A stretch of DNA of 64,000 bases from Dokdonella_A sp046347015 (GCA_046347015.1 JAXMHA010000007.1:1-64000); one strand, 5' to 3'. Counted from the first letter of the stretch, positions 8,265-17,961 are shown. The notes: generated by a model from the letters alone, not told the origin. A program made the numbers and translations.

Positions 8265-11200
8265 TCACGGTGGATCGGGTGGGCAGGGATCGAAGCCGTT
8301 GGCGAACAGGATGTAGGTGGGGGTCGACAGCAGCAATTCCGCGCTGTTGTTGCCGCTGTCCGGATCGGACGTGTCCGAGCCGACCGCAACCGAGAACGGC
8401 ACCGGACTCGGCGTCGAGTAGTCCGACGGCACGCACAGCGTCGTCGTCACCTGCCGCGTTTCACCCGCATCGAGCGTGCCGAAATCGCACGGGAAACCGC
8501 TGGTGCAGTCGCCCGCATTGCCCATGAGGCCGAGACCGTTCGGCAGGGTCGCCGACAGTTGCGTGTTGTCGGCCGGATCGGGGCCGTTGTTGGTCACGGT
8601 GATCGTGAACACCGCATTGTGTCCCGGATCGATTCCCTGCGAGCCGTCCAGTGTCACGGCGAGGTCGGCACCGCTGGCCGGCGCGGTCGGCAACGGCCAC
8701 GCCCAGGCCCCGCGCGAACGCGTGAACGCGGCCAGCGTCGTGAAGCCGCGGTCGATCGCGAAGCTCCAGATCATCATGTGCGGCAAGCCTTCGAAACGCT
8801 GCCAGACCGGGGATGCCGCGGTGATGTCGTTCGTGTAGTAGAGGCCCCAATCCATGCCGACGAACACCTGGTTCGGAATGTTCGGGTTGGCGACGATCGC
8901 ATTGGCCGGGATGTCCGGCAGGTTGCCGCTCTTGTCGGCCCAGGTGAAGGTGGCGCAAAGGTCGGAACAGGTCACCTGCAGGACGTGTCCCGCCGTCGCC
9001 GGCGTGTTCTCGTTGAAGCCGCCGACCGCGGCATAGCCGACCAGCGGATTCACAGGGTCGGTCGCGACGTCCATGATCGGCCGGTCCGGCAGCACCGCAT
9101 TGCCACCGGTCACGTCGACCGGCGTCGCCGCGCCGCTGGCACCGAGGTCGAAGATGTACTGCACGTTGCCATCGTTGGTGCCGGCGATCGCGATCGTCGG
9201 GTCGGTGATCGAGTAGTGGATCTGGTTGATGTACGAGCGGTTGTCGCCGCCGACGATCAGGTTGTTCTTGGTCAGGTCGCCGGTCTTGGCGCTCCACGAA
9301 CCCGATGGGAGTCCGCCCTGCAGCGATTCCCACACGCGCTGCGTGCCGAGGATGATGTGCTTGCAGCCGTCCGCCGACGTGCAGCCACTGCCGGGCGCGT
9401 CGAGTTCCCCGTAGCGATACAGGTCGAACGGCGTCAGGAAGCTCTCCCGCTCGCTGCCGGGGAAATTGGGAGCGGCATATTGCTGGCCCCCGAACGGTCC
9501 GTTGGTGCTGACGTAGACCTGGCCGTAGTAGATCGACGTGTACCACCATTGCCCGAGGACCGGCTCGATGCGCGACACGATGCCGTCGCCACCGTTCGTG
9601 CTCTGCCATGCCTGCGGACCCGGGTTGCCGTTGAAGACGACCGAAGCGCTGCCGTTGTCCTGGAAGCCGGCGGTCGCGCCCGCGTTCGCCGACGTCGCGA
9701 AGTTGGCCGTGATGTCGCCGTGGTACATCTCGATCGTCGGCAAGGTGTCGTTCAACGCGATCCAGTTCGCGTTGTTGAAGCCGGTTGCCGTCATCGCGTT
9801 GTCGATGTAGTAGACACCGCCGTCGTTGCCGTCGAGGATCCTGTTCGGATCACCGCCGACGATTGCGCGGGCGTGGTTGTCCGGATGCACCGGGCCGCCG
9901 CTGTACGCGCCGGTCAGGTCGGTGAAGTTGGCACCGCTGTTGGTCGAGCGCCACATGTCGATCGTGCTGGCGAATACGACGGTCGGATCGGTCGGCGACA
10001 CGGTGATGCCGGCGTCGTACCACATTTGCCCGCCGGCGCCGCCCGGGAAGCTGTTGTTGGTTCCGGTCTGCGTCCACGTGTCACCGCCGTCGGTGGTCTT
10101 GTAGATCGCGAGCACGCCGTTGTTGAGGTTGGTGCTCGACACCATCGCGTAGACGGTCAGCGGGTCGCTTGGCGCGGCGGCGAGCTCGAGTCGGCCGTTC
10201 AAGGTCCCTCCGGCAGTGCCATTGCCGGTGGCGGTCGGCCAGTTGTCGTTCAACAGCGTCCAGGCGCTGACATCGGGGCAACCGGCAGATGGCATCGGCG
10301 TGCGATACACGCCGTTCGCACCATTGTTGCCGAGGTCGGGTTGCACCGGGGTCGGCGAGCCGCGCGTGCCGATGCCGGCGTAAAGCATCGTCGTGCCGCC
10401 CTGGTTGATCGCGAGGAGGCCGGTCGTGTCTTGCCGCTGGGGCGTCGCGCCGCCCGAATACGGGTTGGTGTAGCACGGTCCGGACCAGTCGGTGCCGCCG
10501 TCGTACGAGAAGTACACGCCGGTCTTGGTGCCGACGATGACGTTGTTTGAATCGTTCGGGTCGACGACGACCTTGCCGATGGCCTGGTACTGCGGAAAGG
10601 AGTTCGCCGACGGCGGGTAGTACGGCGTGAACACGTCCTCGCCGAGCACCGTCCACGTTTCGCCGCGATCGGTGCTCTTCAGCACGCCGGCCGCGCCGAA
10701 CGAGAACGACCCATAGCGGAGGTCGCCGGTGCCGGCGTACAGGACGTCGTGGTTGTTCGGATCCATCGTCAGGTCGCCGATGGCAGTGCTGGCGATTTCG
10801 GGGAAGTCCGTCTTGATGGTCCACGTCGTTGCCGCCGTGCAGCAGTTCGTCGTCTTCCAGATGCCGCCGCCGTCCGAGCCGATCCACGCGACCGTCGGAT
10901 CGTCGGGGTCGCTCAGGATCACGTTGGTACGCCCGGCGTTGTTGCCGGAACCGAAGCCTTCGCCTTCGAGCGGTTGCGGACCGAGCAGCGTAAACGCGTC
11001 CGGGTCGAGGCTGAAGGTCGCGCCGAGGGGCTTGCGGTAGTCCTTGGTACCCGCCGGGACACCGGAAGCCATGCGCTTTTCCTGGCGCGCCGACGCGGTG
11101 ATCCAGCGGGAGTCGAAGCGCATGTTCGACGGGTTGCCGCCGTAGCTGGCGCGGATGGCCCAATAGTCGCCGTCCGGTGGCCCGCGATCGCCATCCGGGT

Positions 11201-11321
11201 CACCGTGGATGCCGGCGGGACTGGCGGTAAGGAACAACCGCGTTCCCACGCCGAAGCACAATGCCGCACCCGCGGCCAGCACCAAAAGGGCGGCCAGCCG
11301 CCACCGTGTCGCCTTGATCAT
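8265..11321 (-). CDS. Secreted BNR/Asp-box beta-propeller protein with DUF11-like domain
   Basis: A 1018-residue exported protein. The N-terminus has a hydrophobic signal or anchor segment (LAALLVLAAGAALCFGVG). The long central part carries repeated Asp-box-like turns (STDRGETWT, YDGGTDW, TTDGGDTWT, SGANFTDL), as in sialidase- or sortilin-type propellers, but no sialidase catalytic set could be identified. Near the C-terminus a domain beginning ADLAVTLDGSQGIDPGHNAV, with TVTNNGPDPADNTQLSATLP, resembles the DUF11 conserved-repeat domain of surface proteins. The protein ends TYILFANGFD plus a proline-rich tail, a motif shared with three other secreted proteins in this window. A surface or extracellular carbohydrate- or protein-binding role is inferred. 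Confidence 0.85.
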   Translation of the reverse strand: MIKATRWRLAALLVLAAGAALCFGVGTRLFLTASPAGIHGDPDGDRGPPDGDYWAIRASYGGNPSNMRFDSRWITASARQEKRMASGVPAGTKDYRKPLGATFSLDPDAFTLLGPQPLEGEGFGSGNNAGRTNVILSDPDDPTVAWIGSDGGGIWKTTNCCTAATTWTIKTDFPEIASTAIGDLTMDPNNHDVLYAGTGDLRYGSFSFGAAGVLKSTDRGETWTVLGEDVFTPYYPPSANSFPQYQAIGKVVVDPNDSNNVIVGTKTGVYFSYDGGTDWSGPCYTNPYSGGATPQRQDTTGLLAINQGGTTMLYAGIGTRGSPTPVQPDLGNNGANGVYRTPMPSAGCPDVSAWTLLNDNWPTATGNGTAGGTLNGRLELAAAPSDPLTVYAMVSSTNLNNGVLAIYKTTDGGDTWTQTGTNNSFPGGAGGQMWYDAGITVSPTDPTVVFASTIDMWRSTNSGANFTDLTGAYSGGPVHPDNHARAIVGGDPNRILDGNDGGVYYIDNAMTATGFNNANWIALNDTLPTIEMYHGDITANFATSANAGATAGFQDNGSASVVFNGNPGPQAWQSTNGGDGIVSRIEPVLGQWWYTSIYYGQVYVSTNGPFGGQQYAAPNFPGSERESFLTPFDLYRYGELDAPGSGCTSADGCKHIILGTQRVWESLQGGLPSGSWSAKTGDLTKNNLIVGGDNRSYINQIHYSITDPTIAIAGTNDGNVQYIFDLGASGAATPVDVTGGNAVLPDRPIMDVATDPVNPLVGYAAVGGFNENTPATAGHVLQVTCSDLCATFTWADKSGNLPDIPANAIVANPNIPNQVFVGMDWGLYYTNDITAASPVWQRFEGLPHMMIWSFAIDRGFTTLAAFTRSRGAWAWPLPTAPASGADLAVTLDGSQGIDPGHNAVFTITVTNNGPDPADNTQLSATLPNGLGLMGNAGDCTSGFPCDFGTLDAGETRQVTTTLCVPSDYSTPSPVPFSVAVGSDTSDPDSGNNSAELLLSTPTYILFANGFDPCPPDPP

Positions 11322-11534
11322 CGAGGTTCCCCCGGGGAATTCCGTACGAGTCGGCGGGTGTTCGTCTCCGCCGAGCGACGGATCATACTCGCCCGTGGGG
11401 CCGGGAAAAGGTGGTCGACGGAGTCGCTGCGCCCGTCGCCCGCGGCAGGGCGGGCAAGCCTCCGGTCGAATTTCGCTCGTGTCCTTCCCACCCGGGGGGG
11501 CATGGCGACGAAGAGCGGATCGCGCGGAATCCCG

Positions 11535-12350
11535 CTACCGCGGAACGTACGCGACGCCGCCCAGTTGATCGGCCTGCCGGATGATCCATTCCGCGCGGCG
11601 CTGCACGTAGGGCGACGGCCGGTCGACGTGGAACCGGATCGGATTCGGCAGTACCGCCGCGAGACGTGCGGCCTGGTTCATGTCGAGGCGTGAGGGAGGT
11701 TCGCGGAAATAGCGCCGGCTCGCGGCGCCGACGCCATAAACGCCACGACCAAACTCGGCGATGTTGCAATAGACCTCGAGGATCCGCCGCTTTGGCCACA
11801 GCGCCTCGAGCAGCACCGTGAACCAGGCTTCGAGTCCCTTGCGGATGAAGCTGCGGCCTTGCCACAGGAACAGGTTCTTCGCCGTCTGCTGCGAGATCGT
11901 GCTGGCGCCGCGCAGGCGCTCGCCTTCGTCGGCCTCCTCGATCGCGTCGTGGATCGCGTCGAAATCGAAGCCGTGGTGGAACGGGAACCGCTGGTCTTCC
12001 GCGGCGATGACGGCGAGCGGCAGTGCCTTCGACATGCGCGACCACGGCGTCCAGTCGTAGCGGAGGGTGAAGTCGTGGTCACCGGACAGCTTCGCGCCGG
12101 CCCAGGCTTCGAGCATCACCATTGATGCCGGAGGCGGGACAAAACGGAACACGAGTACCGGGACGATCGTCAACACCAGCCAGCCGCCGACGATCCAGGC
12201 AATGACACGGACGAAACGCCGGCGCGGCTGGCGCGGCGAACTCACGAACACCGCCGGGGACGATTGCTCGTCGGCGCCATTGCCGGCGGGAGTCGGGCGG
12301 CCCGATTGCGGGCCGCCCGCAGCATCGTCAGGCGGCCCGTCGCGGGCCAC
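11535..12350 (-). CDS. mtgA: Monofunctional biosynthetic peptidoglycan transglycosylase
   Basis: A GT51-family enzyme that polymerises lipid II into glycan strands at the periplasmic face of the inner membrane. One membrane segment (VIAWIVGGWLVLTIVPVLVF, about residues 49-68) follows a charged leader. Catalytic-region motifs are AAEDQRFPFHHGFDFDAI, with the catalytic Glu, then GASTISQQTAKNLFLW, RKGLEAWFTVLLE and CNIAEFGRGVYGVGAASRRYF. The GTG start at 12350 gives 271 residues, somewhat longer than the usual 230-245, so a later start is possible. It begins 6 bases after the subtilase stop codon and may be co-transcribed with it. Confidence 0.93.
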   Translation of the reverse strand: MARDGPPDDAAGGPQSGRPTPAGNGADEQSSPAVFVSSPRQPRRRFVRVIAWIVGGWLVLTIVPVLVFRFVPPPASMVMLEAWAGAKLSGDHDFTLRYDWTPWSRMSKALPLAVIAAEDQRFPFHHGFDFDAIHDAIEEADEGERLRGASTISQQTAKNLFLWQGRSFIRKGLEAWFTVLLEALWPKRRILEVYCNIAEFGRGVYGVGAASRRYFREPPSRLDMNQAARLAAVLPNPIRFHVDRPSPYVQRRAEWIIRQADQLGGVAYVPR

Positions 12351-12356
12351 CTGATG

Positions 12357-15300
12357 TCAGTGGCACTGATAGTCGCCCGATGGCGCGCTGTCGAAGCCAT
12401 TGGCGAAGATCACGTCTCCCGGCAGTCCTTCGCCGAGCGTCACCTGGTCGAGGTAGAACCCCGCGAAGCCCGAGGCCGGGTCGCTCGAGAACCGCCAGCG
12501 GACCTGCACGGTCTGGCCGACATACGGCGTGAGGTCCACCTGGAACGGCTTGAACACGGCGGTCGCCGTGCCGTTGCCGGGATCGCTGTCCGAGTTGACC
12601 GTGCTGACGCCGGTGAAGGCGCCGTGGGAAGCCGGGAACCCGCAGGCGTTCACGGGCGGGTCCTGCGTCTGCGCGAACGTGTTCGGATAGCCGCCAACCG
12701 GGGGCAAGTCGTTCCACGTGGCTCCACCGTCGGTCGACAGTTCGATCACGACGCCATCCCATTGGTACTCGAGGTCGTACTCGGCCATGAAGTCGAGCAT
12801 CGACGCGCCGGACTGGATCGCCAGCGGCGGCATCGTGATCGACGCGCACTGCATGTCCTTGTACGGCTGGCCATCGGCCGCGTTGTGGTAGCTGTACGTG
12901 CCATCGCTGGCCGCGGTGTTGGTGATCTGCCACGGCGATTCCATCGACATGTAGGTGTGCGTATCGACATCGTCGACGAAACTCGCCGGGTCGGGGCCGT
13001 CCGGTCCGGTCGGCGTGACATTCAACGTGCGCGTGGCCGGCGTCGAGTTGCCGACGCTGTCGGCGGCGGACACTCGGTAGTAGTACGGCGTGCCGTCGGT
13101 CACCGCGGTGTCGGCGTACGACGTGTCGGTGACGCCCTGCGCGACGATCGTGCCGCCGTCCGTGAAATACGGATCGGCAGAGCGCGTGATCGTGTACGTG
13201 ACGCCGGTCGAATCCGGGCAGGTGGCCTGCGCCGCCGCCCACGACAGGTCCACCGCGCAACTCGCTTGTGCCCCGTTCGCCGCGATCGTGCTCTGGTCGA
13301 ACGTCGGCAGCAGGGTGCAGGTGTCGTTCGACACCGCGTCGACGCAGGTCGAGGCCTCGCCTTCGACGTCGTTCTCGATGCCGCGCACCTTGTACGCGTA
13401 GCCGAAGCCGCCCTGGGTCGTGTTGTCGACCAGCGGGCTCGCCGCGCCACTCGCGACCATGTGGAAGTCGCCGGTGGCAGCGCTGCCGCAGGTGCCGTCG
13501 GCGCGGTAAAGCTGGAAGCCTTCCGAACCCGACGCGGCGGTGAAGCCGATGCCGATGCCGTCGGTGTCGTTGCTGGCGACGGTCGGGCTGGTCGGCGCCG
13601 GGTACGGCGTCTGGTCCGGCAGGCCGAAATCGCCCGACGCGACCAGCGCGTAACCTTGCCGGTCGGTCAGCGCGCGGCCGTTGCCGGGGACCGACGTGCC
13701 GCTCACCTGCAAGGTGTAAGTGCCCGCCGCCGGCGCGGTGAAGCGAACCTGCTCGACGGTGTTGATCGCGTCCGGTGATCCGCCGGTCGTGGAAACCCCG
13801 CCGGTGAAATGGTTGCCGTAGTACGTCTGGTTGCCCGGGCCGATCACGGTCAGGTCGAGGTTGTTGACCAGCGTTGCCGCAGCGCCCGCCGCGGCTTCCG
13901 GGTCGAACCACGCCAGCGTGACCCGGAACTCCTGGTCGGCGGCGACGTTCGCGATCGTGTAGGTGTTGACGTCGCCGGTCTGCAAGCCACCGCTGTTGGT
14001 GCGCTCGAACAGGCGCGTGCGGCGGTCGTCATTGCCGCCGCTCATCGTCGTGTTGAACCACAGGCTGCCGTCGAGCCACTCGCGCCCGTACCCGGTGCCG
14101 GTGCTCGGCCAGCCGCTGCTGTTGATCGGATTGGTGCCGTTCAGCAGCACCGCCTTCATCATCGCACCGGTGGGGTTCAGGTCGTCCGCCGCGTTGGCGT
14201 CGCCGCGGGGATAGAAACCGTCGGCGAAGTACTGCCGCAGCAGCGTGGCACCGCCGGCCACCGTCGGTGTCGCCATCGACGTGCCCGACATCGTCGCCGT
14301 CTGCGGCGCCGTGATCGTGTTGTCGACATTGGTGCCGAAGCGCGCGGAAACGGTGCTGGTGCCCGGCGCCGAAATTTCGGGTTTCAGGCGACCGTCGGCG
14401 GTGGGACCGGAGTTCGAGAAGCCGGCCTTGGTCAGGCTGCCGGCATGGCCGAGCGCCGCGACGGTCAGCGCGCTCTTCGCGTTGCCGGGCGAACCCGTCG
14501 CCATCGGTCCGGACTGGTCGTTGCCGGCCGCGACGACGACCAGCATGTCCTCGACGTTGAACGCCACGGTGTCGAGGTTGTGGTCGTCCGAGGTGTATGC
14601 GCCCGAAGTCGGTGCGCCCCAACTGTCACTGTGGATCCGGGCACCGCCAGAGAACGCCTGTTCCAGCGTGCCCTGGAAGTCGGAAATGTAGACGGCCGAC
14701 GAATCGGTGCCGCCGACGTCCTGTTCGATGAACTGCGCGTTCGGCGCCATGCCGTCGGCGAGGTCATGGTTGGGTTCGGTCGGCGTCGATGCGAGATAGG
14801 TGTTCGCGCCGAACGTGCCGGCCGCGTCGCCGATCAGGGTGCCGGACGTGTGCGTGCCGTGTCCCGAGTTGTAGTCGTAGTCGACCGGACCGTTCGGCTG
14901 CAGCCAGTACGCGATGATCTTGTTGTCGGGGTAGATGTTGCCGACGTTCGGCAGCACCGGCGGCGGGTTGTCACTGAACGTGACCGCGGTGTGCGGTCCC
15001 GAGCCCCGGTCGATCGTCGCGAACCACGCTGCATTCGGCGTCGTGCCGGAGTCGGCCGACGCGACGATCTGGCCGGAACCGATGATCCCGTGGTCCCAGA
15101 TCGGCGCCGGTCCGCAGATCGGGCCGCTGCCCGCGCAGGCGCCGGTGGCGTCACCCTGGATGGCGCCGACGGCGCCGGCGTTGGTGGTGACGGTCTGGAT
15201 CCACGGCGTGACGAACTGGGCGCCTTCGATGGCCGTTGCCGCCGTGATCAGCGCGTCGAGGTGCGCGGGGTCGACCGACGCACGTACGTACGGCAGCGCG

Positions 15301-15896
15301 TCGGGGCGCGTGCTGCGCAGCGTGATGACGACGCCGGGCACCAGCTTGACCAGCGCGGCCGCCATCCGGTCCGACGATACGCCGCTGAATGCGTTGACGA
15401 GGATTTCATAGCGCCCGTTGGCCTGCTTCGCCGCCGATGTCGCGCGGTGCGCGGTCCACAGCGCCGGGTCGAGCTTCATCGCCGGCTCGAACGTCCCGGC
15501 CCAGCGCACCGATGGGTCGCTGCGCAGTGCGGCGAGACCCGTCTTGCCGAGCCTGACGTAGTACGCATTGTTCGGCACGTAGCCGAGGAACTGCACGCCC
15601 TGGCGTTCGAGCGCAGTGCGGTCTCCCGTCCGGCCTGGCTGGAATTGCACGATCGCATACGCGGACGGCCGCGCCGAAGCCGCGCCCACTGGCGCGACGT
15701 CGAGCTGCTGGCGCGCCGGATCGAAAATGCCGGTGCGAAGCACGAGCAGCGATGGGTTGCCGGCGGCGGCGTCGATCGAGGCCACGCTGGGCTGTGCCGC
15801 GATGATGTTCGCCGCGTCGGCGGCGGACGTGAACGCGGCGCCGAGCGCGACGGAAAGCGCCGCTGCGAGGACGGTGCGAGGAGGGAGTTTGCGCAT
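12357..15896 (-). CDS. Large secreted subtilisin-like serine protease (S8)
   Basis: A 1179-residue exported protease. Residues 1-28 are a signal peptide ending ADAA. A propeptide-like region to about 230 resembles inhibitor I9 folds. The catalytic triad is D282 (ASADSGT), H346 (SGHGTHTSGT) and S540 (MSGTSMATP), with the oxyanion Asn in AAGND (459). After the protease domain come a beta-rich P-domain-like segment (about 640-790), fibronectin-type segments with Cys pairs, and a C-terminal jelly-roll (from about 1000) like MAM or immune-inhibitor domains. It ends GDVIFANGFD plus ten residues, the motif shared with three other exported proteins here. Substrate is unknown; an extracellular nutritional or processing protease is likely. 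Confidence 0.92.
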   Translation of the reverse strand: MRKLPPRTVLAAALSVALGAAFTSAADAANIIAAQPSVASIDAAAGNPSLLVLRTGIFDPARQQLDVAPVGAASARPSAYAIVQFQPGRTGDRTALERQGVQFLGYVPNNAYYVRLGKTGLAALRSDPSVRWAGTFEPAMKLDPALWTAHRATSAAKQANGRYEILVNAFSGVSSDRMAAALVKLVPGVVITLRSTRPDALPYVRASVDPAHLDALITAATAIEGAQFVTPWIQTVTTNAGAVGAIQGDATGACAGSGPICGPAPIWDHGIIGSGQIVASADSGTTPNAAWFATIDRGSGPHTAVTFSDNPPPVLPNVGNIYPDNKIIAYWLQPNGPVDYDYNSGHGTHTSGTLIGDAAGTFGANTYLASTPTEPNHDLADGMAPNAQFIEQDVGGTDSSAVYISDFQGTLEQAFSGGARIHSDSWGAPTSGAYTSDDHNLDTVAFNVEDMLVVVAAGNDQSGPMATGSPGNAKSALTVAALGHAGSLTKAGFSNSGPTADGRLKPEISAPGTSTVSARFGTNVDNTITAPQTATMSGTSMATPTVAGGATLLRQYFADGFYPRGDANAADDLNPTGAMMKAVLLNGTNPINSSGWPSTGTGYGREWLDGSLWFNTTMSGGNDDRRTRLFERTNSGGLQTGDVNTYTIANVAADQEFRVTLAWFDPEAAAGAAATLVNNLDLTVIGPGNQTYYGNHFTGGVSTTGGSPDAINTVEQVRFTAPAAGTYTLQVSGTSVPGNGRALTDRQGYALVASGDFGLPDQTPYPAPTSPTVASNDTDGIGIGFTAASGSEGFQLYRADGTCGSAATGDFHMVASGAASPLVDNTTQGGFGYAYKVRGIENDVEGEASTCVDAVSNDTCTLLPTFDQSTIAANGAQASCAVDLSWAAAQATCPDSTGVTYTITRSADPYFTDGGTIVAQGVTDTSYADTAVTDGTPYYYRVSAADSVGNSTPATRTLNVTPTGPDGPDPASFVDDVDTHTYMSMESPWQITNTAASDGTYSYHNAADGQPYKDMQCASITMPPLAIQSGASMLDFMAEYDLEYQWDGVVIELSTDGGATWNDLPPVGGYPNTFAQTQDPPVNACGFPASHGAFTGVSTVNSDSDPGNGTATAVFKPFQVDLTPYVGQTVQVRWRFSSDPASGFAGFYLDQVTLGEGLPGDVIFANGFDSAPSGDYQCH

Positions 15897-16315
15897 GACG
15901 GTGGTTCCCCAGTGGACAAGGAGGGCCGGCCTCGGGCGAGGCCGTGACGTGAAGCGAGGCTGAACCGCGAATGATGCATCGGCAGTGTCCCCGAGGCAAT
16001 CCGCCGCGAGTCGGATCGAAGCGCCGATTCCTCCCGTCGCCGGGCACGGAACGGCGCAAGACCTCGCGGGTGCGGGTCATCCGGCGCCCACCCGGATCGT
16101 GAAAGGCGGACGAAAACCTTTGGGTGCAAACTCCACGCCGGCTGTTAACATTTCGTGTTTCGGCTTATAATTGGCGCCCTGCGGAAGGGACGGAACTTCC
16201 GCTCTGCAGCACCGTCAATCTGGTTGAAGGCGCACGGTTTTGGTGCCGGTTGTAGCGGATCGTGGATACGGGAGGCGGCGCCGGAGCGCCGTGTCTGGTC
16301 GGGTTGGTGTCTGAA
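15897..16315. other. Divergent intergenic region with structured leader
   Basis: This 419-base gap lies between the start of the subtilase gene (minus) and the secreted hypothetical gene (plus). It holds a probable plus-strand promoter at 16145-16171. In the leader a hairpin forms between GCGGAAG and CTTCCGC around 16181-16202, and there is a second GC-rich fold near 16270-16292. No short ORF with a convincing ribosome site was seen. Confidence 0.5.
16145..16171 (+). promoter_or_regulatory. Probable sigma-70 promoter of the gene at 16316
   Basis: TTAACA (16145-16150) and a perfect TATAAT (16166-16171) lie in an AT-rich pocket of GC-rich DNA. The spacing is 15 bases, shorter than ideal. The transcript would have a leader of about 140 bases. 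Confidence 0.5.
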
Positions 16316-17296
16316 ATGAAACAGTGGGTTCTGGCGGCTGCCTTGTGTCTTGCGGTACTGCCTCCCGTGGCGGGGGCGGCCGATCCGCTGCCGTCGCTCG
16401 CGCTCGGCCCGAGCGAAACCACCCCCCTCGTCGCGGAACTGCTGGCGATCAACCCCGGCGGATCGTCGCTCGCGATCACGCCGACCCCAGTCGTCCCGAT
16501 CTGGTCGGGGACCAGCGGGCAATTGCTGGCGATCGTTGCGCTGCCGCCTACCTTGGCGATCGACGGCGATGTCGGCACGTCGCTCCTGCCGGCCTGGTTG
16601 AGCCCTGAGCCAGCCCTCGGCGGATTGCGCTGGCGGAATGCCGATGGCCTTTACGCGGACGCGATCCTCGGCGGATCCCGACCGTCCTTCACCGCTTGCG
16701 CGTTGAGCCAACGGGGTTGCGTGCCGCGCTTCACGTCCGGCACTACATCCGCGTCGCTTGGCCTCGGCTGGCTCGCACCCGACGGCAGCACGGATCTCTC
16801 CTACGGCCTGTCGTGGCTGCAGAGCGATCGCGACAACGTCGCGACGCCGGTGTTCGGCGCGCCGTGGATGGCCACCGAGTACTCCGGCTACGGCCTCGAA
16901 AGCCAGTCTGCACTGTTCGCCCACGGCGCCTGGAAACTGTTGCCCGATGCCGGTTTCGACATCGGCGCGAGCTACGGCCGTGATCGCCTGCAGCCGTTCT
17001 CGTCGTTTGCGCTGCCGGGGCAGGCCCTCGACCTGGATCAGGCATCCCTCAGCCTCGGCGTCGGCGCGGGATCGCTGCATGGCATCATCATCGGGCACGT
17101 CATGAGCAGCGATGATCCGGCGCTGGCCGGCAAGCGCTGGACGACGATCGACCTCGGCGTGTCCTGGCGCACCCCGTGGCGCGGCGAATTCCGGTTCGGC
17201 GCGCAGAATCTCTGGTCGGCACCGTTGACCCCGTCGACCGAGATCGACCCGAACCAGGGGCGGATGCCGTACATCCAGTACAAGCAGGACCTCTGA
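16316..17296 (+). CDS. Exported protein of unknown function, possibly an outer-membrane barrel
   Basis: A 326-residue protein not recognised as a named family. The ATG at 16316 begins a clear signal peptide (MKQWVLAAALCLAVLPPVAG, cleaved near AAD). Two Cys (TACALSQRGC) near the middle could form a disulfide. The second half alternates polar and hydrophobic residues in strands (SASLGLGWLAPDGSTDLSYG, TIDLGVSWRTPWRGEFRFG) separated by turns, and the last residues are aromatic and polar. This resembles a small outer-membrane beta-barrel, but that is inference. It precedes a palindromic repeat element, not a terminator with a T-run. Confidence 0.75.
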   Translation: MKQWVLAAALCLAVLPPVAGAADPLPSLALGPSETTPLVAELLAINPGGSSLAITPTPVVPIWSGTSGQLLAIVALPPTLAIDGDVGTSLLPAWLSPEPALGGLRWRNADGLYADAILGGSRPSFTACALSQRGCVPRFTSGTTSASLGLGWLAPDGSTDLSYGLSWLQSDRDNVATPVFGAPWMATEYSGYGLESQSALFAHGAWKLLPDAGFDIGASYGRDRLQPFSSFALPGQALDLDQASLSLGVGAGSLHGIIIGHVMSSDDPALAGKRWTTIDLGVSWRTPWRGEFRFGAQNLWSAPLTPSTEIDPNQGRMPYIQYKQDL

Positions 17297-17363
17297 TCCC
17301 GCTCGTCATCGCGGCGCTGGCTTGGCGCCGGATCCACTCGCTTTCGTGCTACGAACGGCTCGA

Positions 17364-17961
17364 AGCAAAGCTTCCGCTCTTCGATCGGGTTACTTCAAGC
17401 AGTGCTTCCGCGCTTTGCGCGGGTTACTTCAAGCAGTGCTTCCGCGCTTTGCGCGGGTTACTTTCCTTTCGGGGAAAGTAACCAAAGCCATTGGCGCTGG
17501 GCGCCCGGGCCGCCGTGACATCCGGTCACGGCGGCTGCCCTCGGCGGGACACTGCCGCGCCCGCGCCGGCGCGAACTCGTGCATCCCTGCACTCAGACAT
17601 GCGCGCCTTTCCCGCGGGCGCGTCAGGCCCGCCTCGGCCGTGCGCAACAGCGCCGGTCGCTCAATGTCCGGCCATCCATGGCCTACGACTTCGCAGTATT
17701 GCCGCAACGAAGGCCAAGGATGGCCGTGTTGAGCGAGCATTCCAGCGCCGTTGCAGGCCGCCGAGCCTCGCAGCCGAATGGCGGAGCAAGCGCCGCCTGT
17801 TCGAGTGCACGGATGCACGAGTTCGGCGCGGCCGCCATTCGGCGAGAAGCGCAGGAGCGTTGCCGCGACACGAGGTCGCGGCAACCGGCCTGCCCGGCGC
17901 AATGGCTTTGCCTACTTTCCCCGAAAGGAAAGTAGGCCGCTCGAAGAGCGGAAGCTTTGCT
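17364..17961 (+). repeat. Palindromic non-coding repeat element, copy 1
   Basis: A roughly 600-base interrupted palindrome bounded by inverted ends, AAGCTTCCGCTCTTCGA (from 17368) and its complement (ending 17957). Nested hairpins are GGTTACTTTCC/GGAAAGTAACC (17456-17483), CCGCCGTGAC/GTCACGGCGG (17510-17534), GTTGCCGCGAC/GTCGCGGCAAC (17859-17885) and CCTACTTTCC/GGAAAGTAGG (17911-17936). GAACTCGTGCATCC in the left half pairs with GGATGCACGAGTTC in the right half, and the centre (about 17657-17741) is itself self-complementary. The same element occurs inverted at 41033-41600. No transposase is encoded. Confidence 0.9.
17387..17454 (+). repeat. Tandem 34-base hairpin repeat (two units)
   Basis: Two identical 34-base units (17387-17420 and 17421-17454), each starting GGGTTACTTCAAGCAG and containing the hairpin CCGCGC-TTT-GCGCGG. 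A third truncated unit runs into the element proper. The unit is a variant of the element's own outer end, so the left end looks as if it has been copied in tandem. Confidence 0.9.

Noticed and set aside
8166..10550. Plus-strand frame of about 790 codons antisense to the BNR-repeat protein
   Set aside because: Composition is that of an antisense shadow; the minus-strand protein has a signal peptide and repeats.
13809..15947. Plus-strand frame of about 700 codons antisense to the subtilase
   Set aside because: Arg- and Val-rich shadow frame without start signal, and the minus strand encodes a complete protease with catalytic triad.
16145..17098. Minus-strand frame antisense to the exported protein at 16316
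   Set aside because: The plus-strand frame has a promoter, signal peptide and strand pattern; the minus-strand frame is Arg-rich and featureless.
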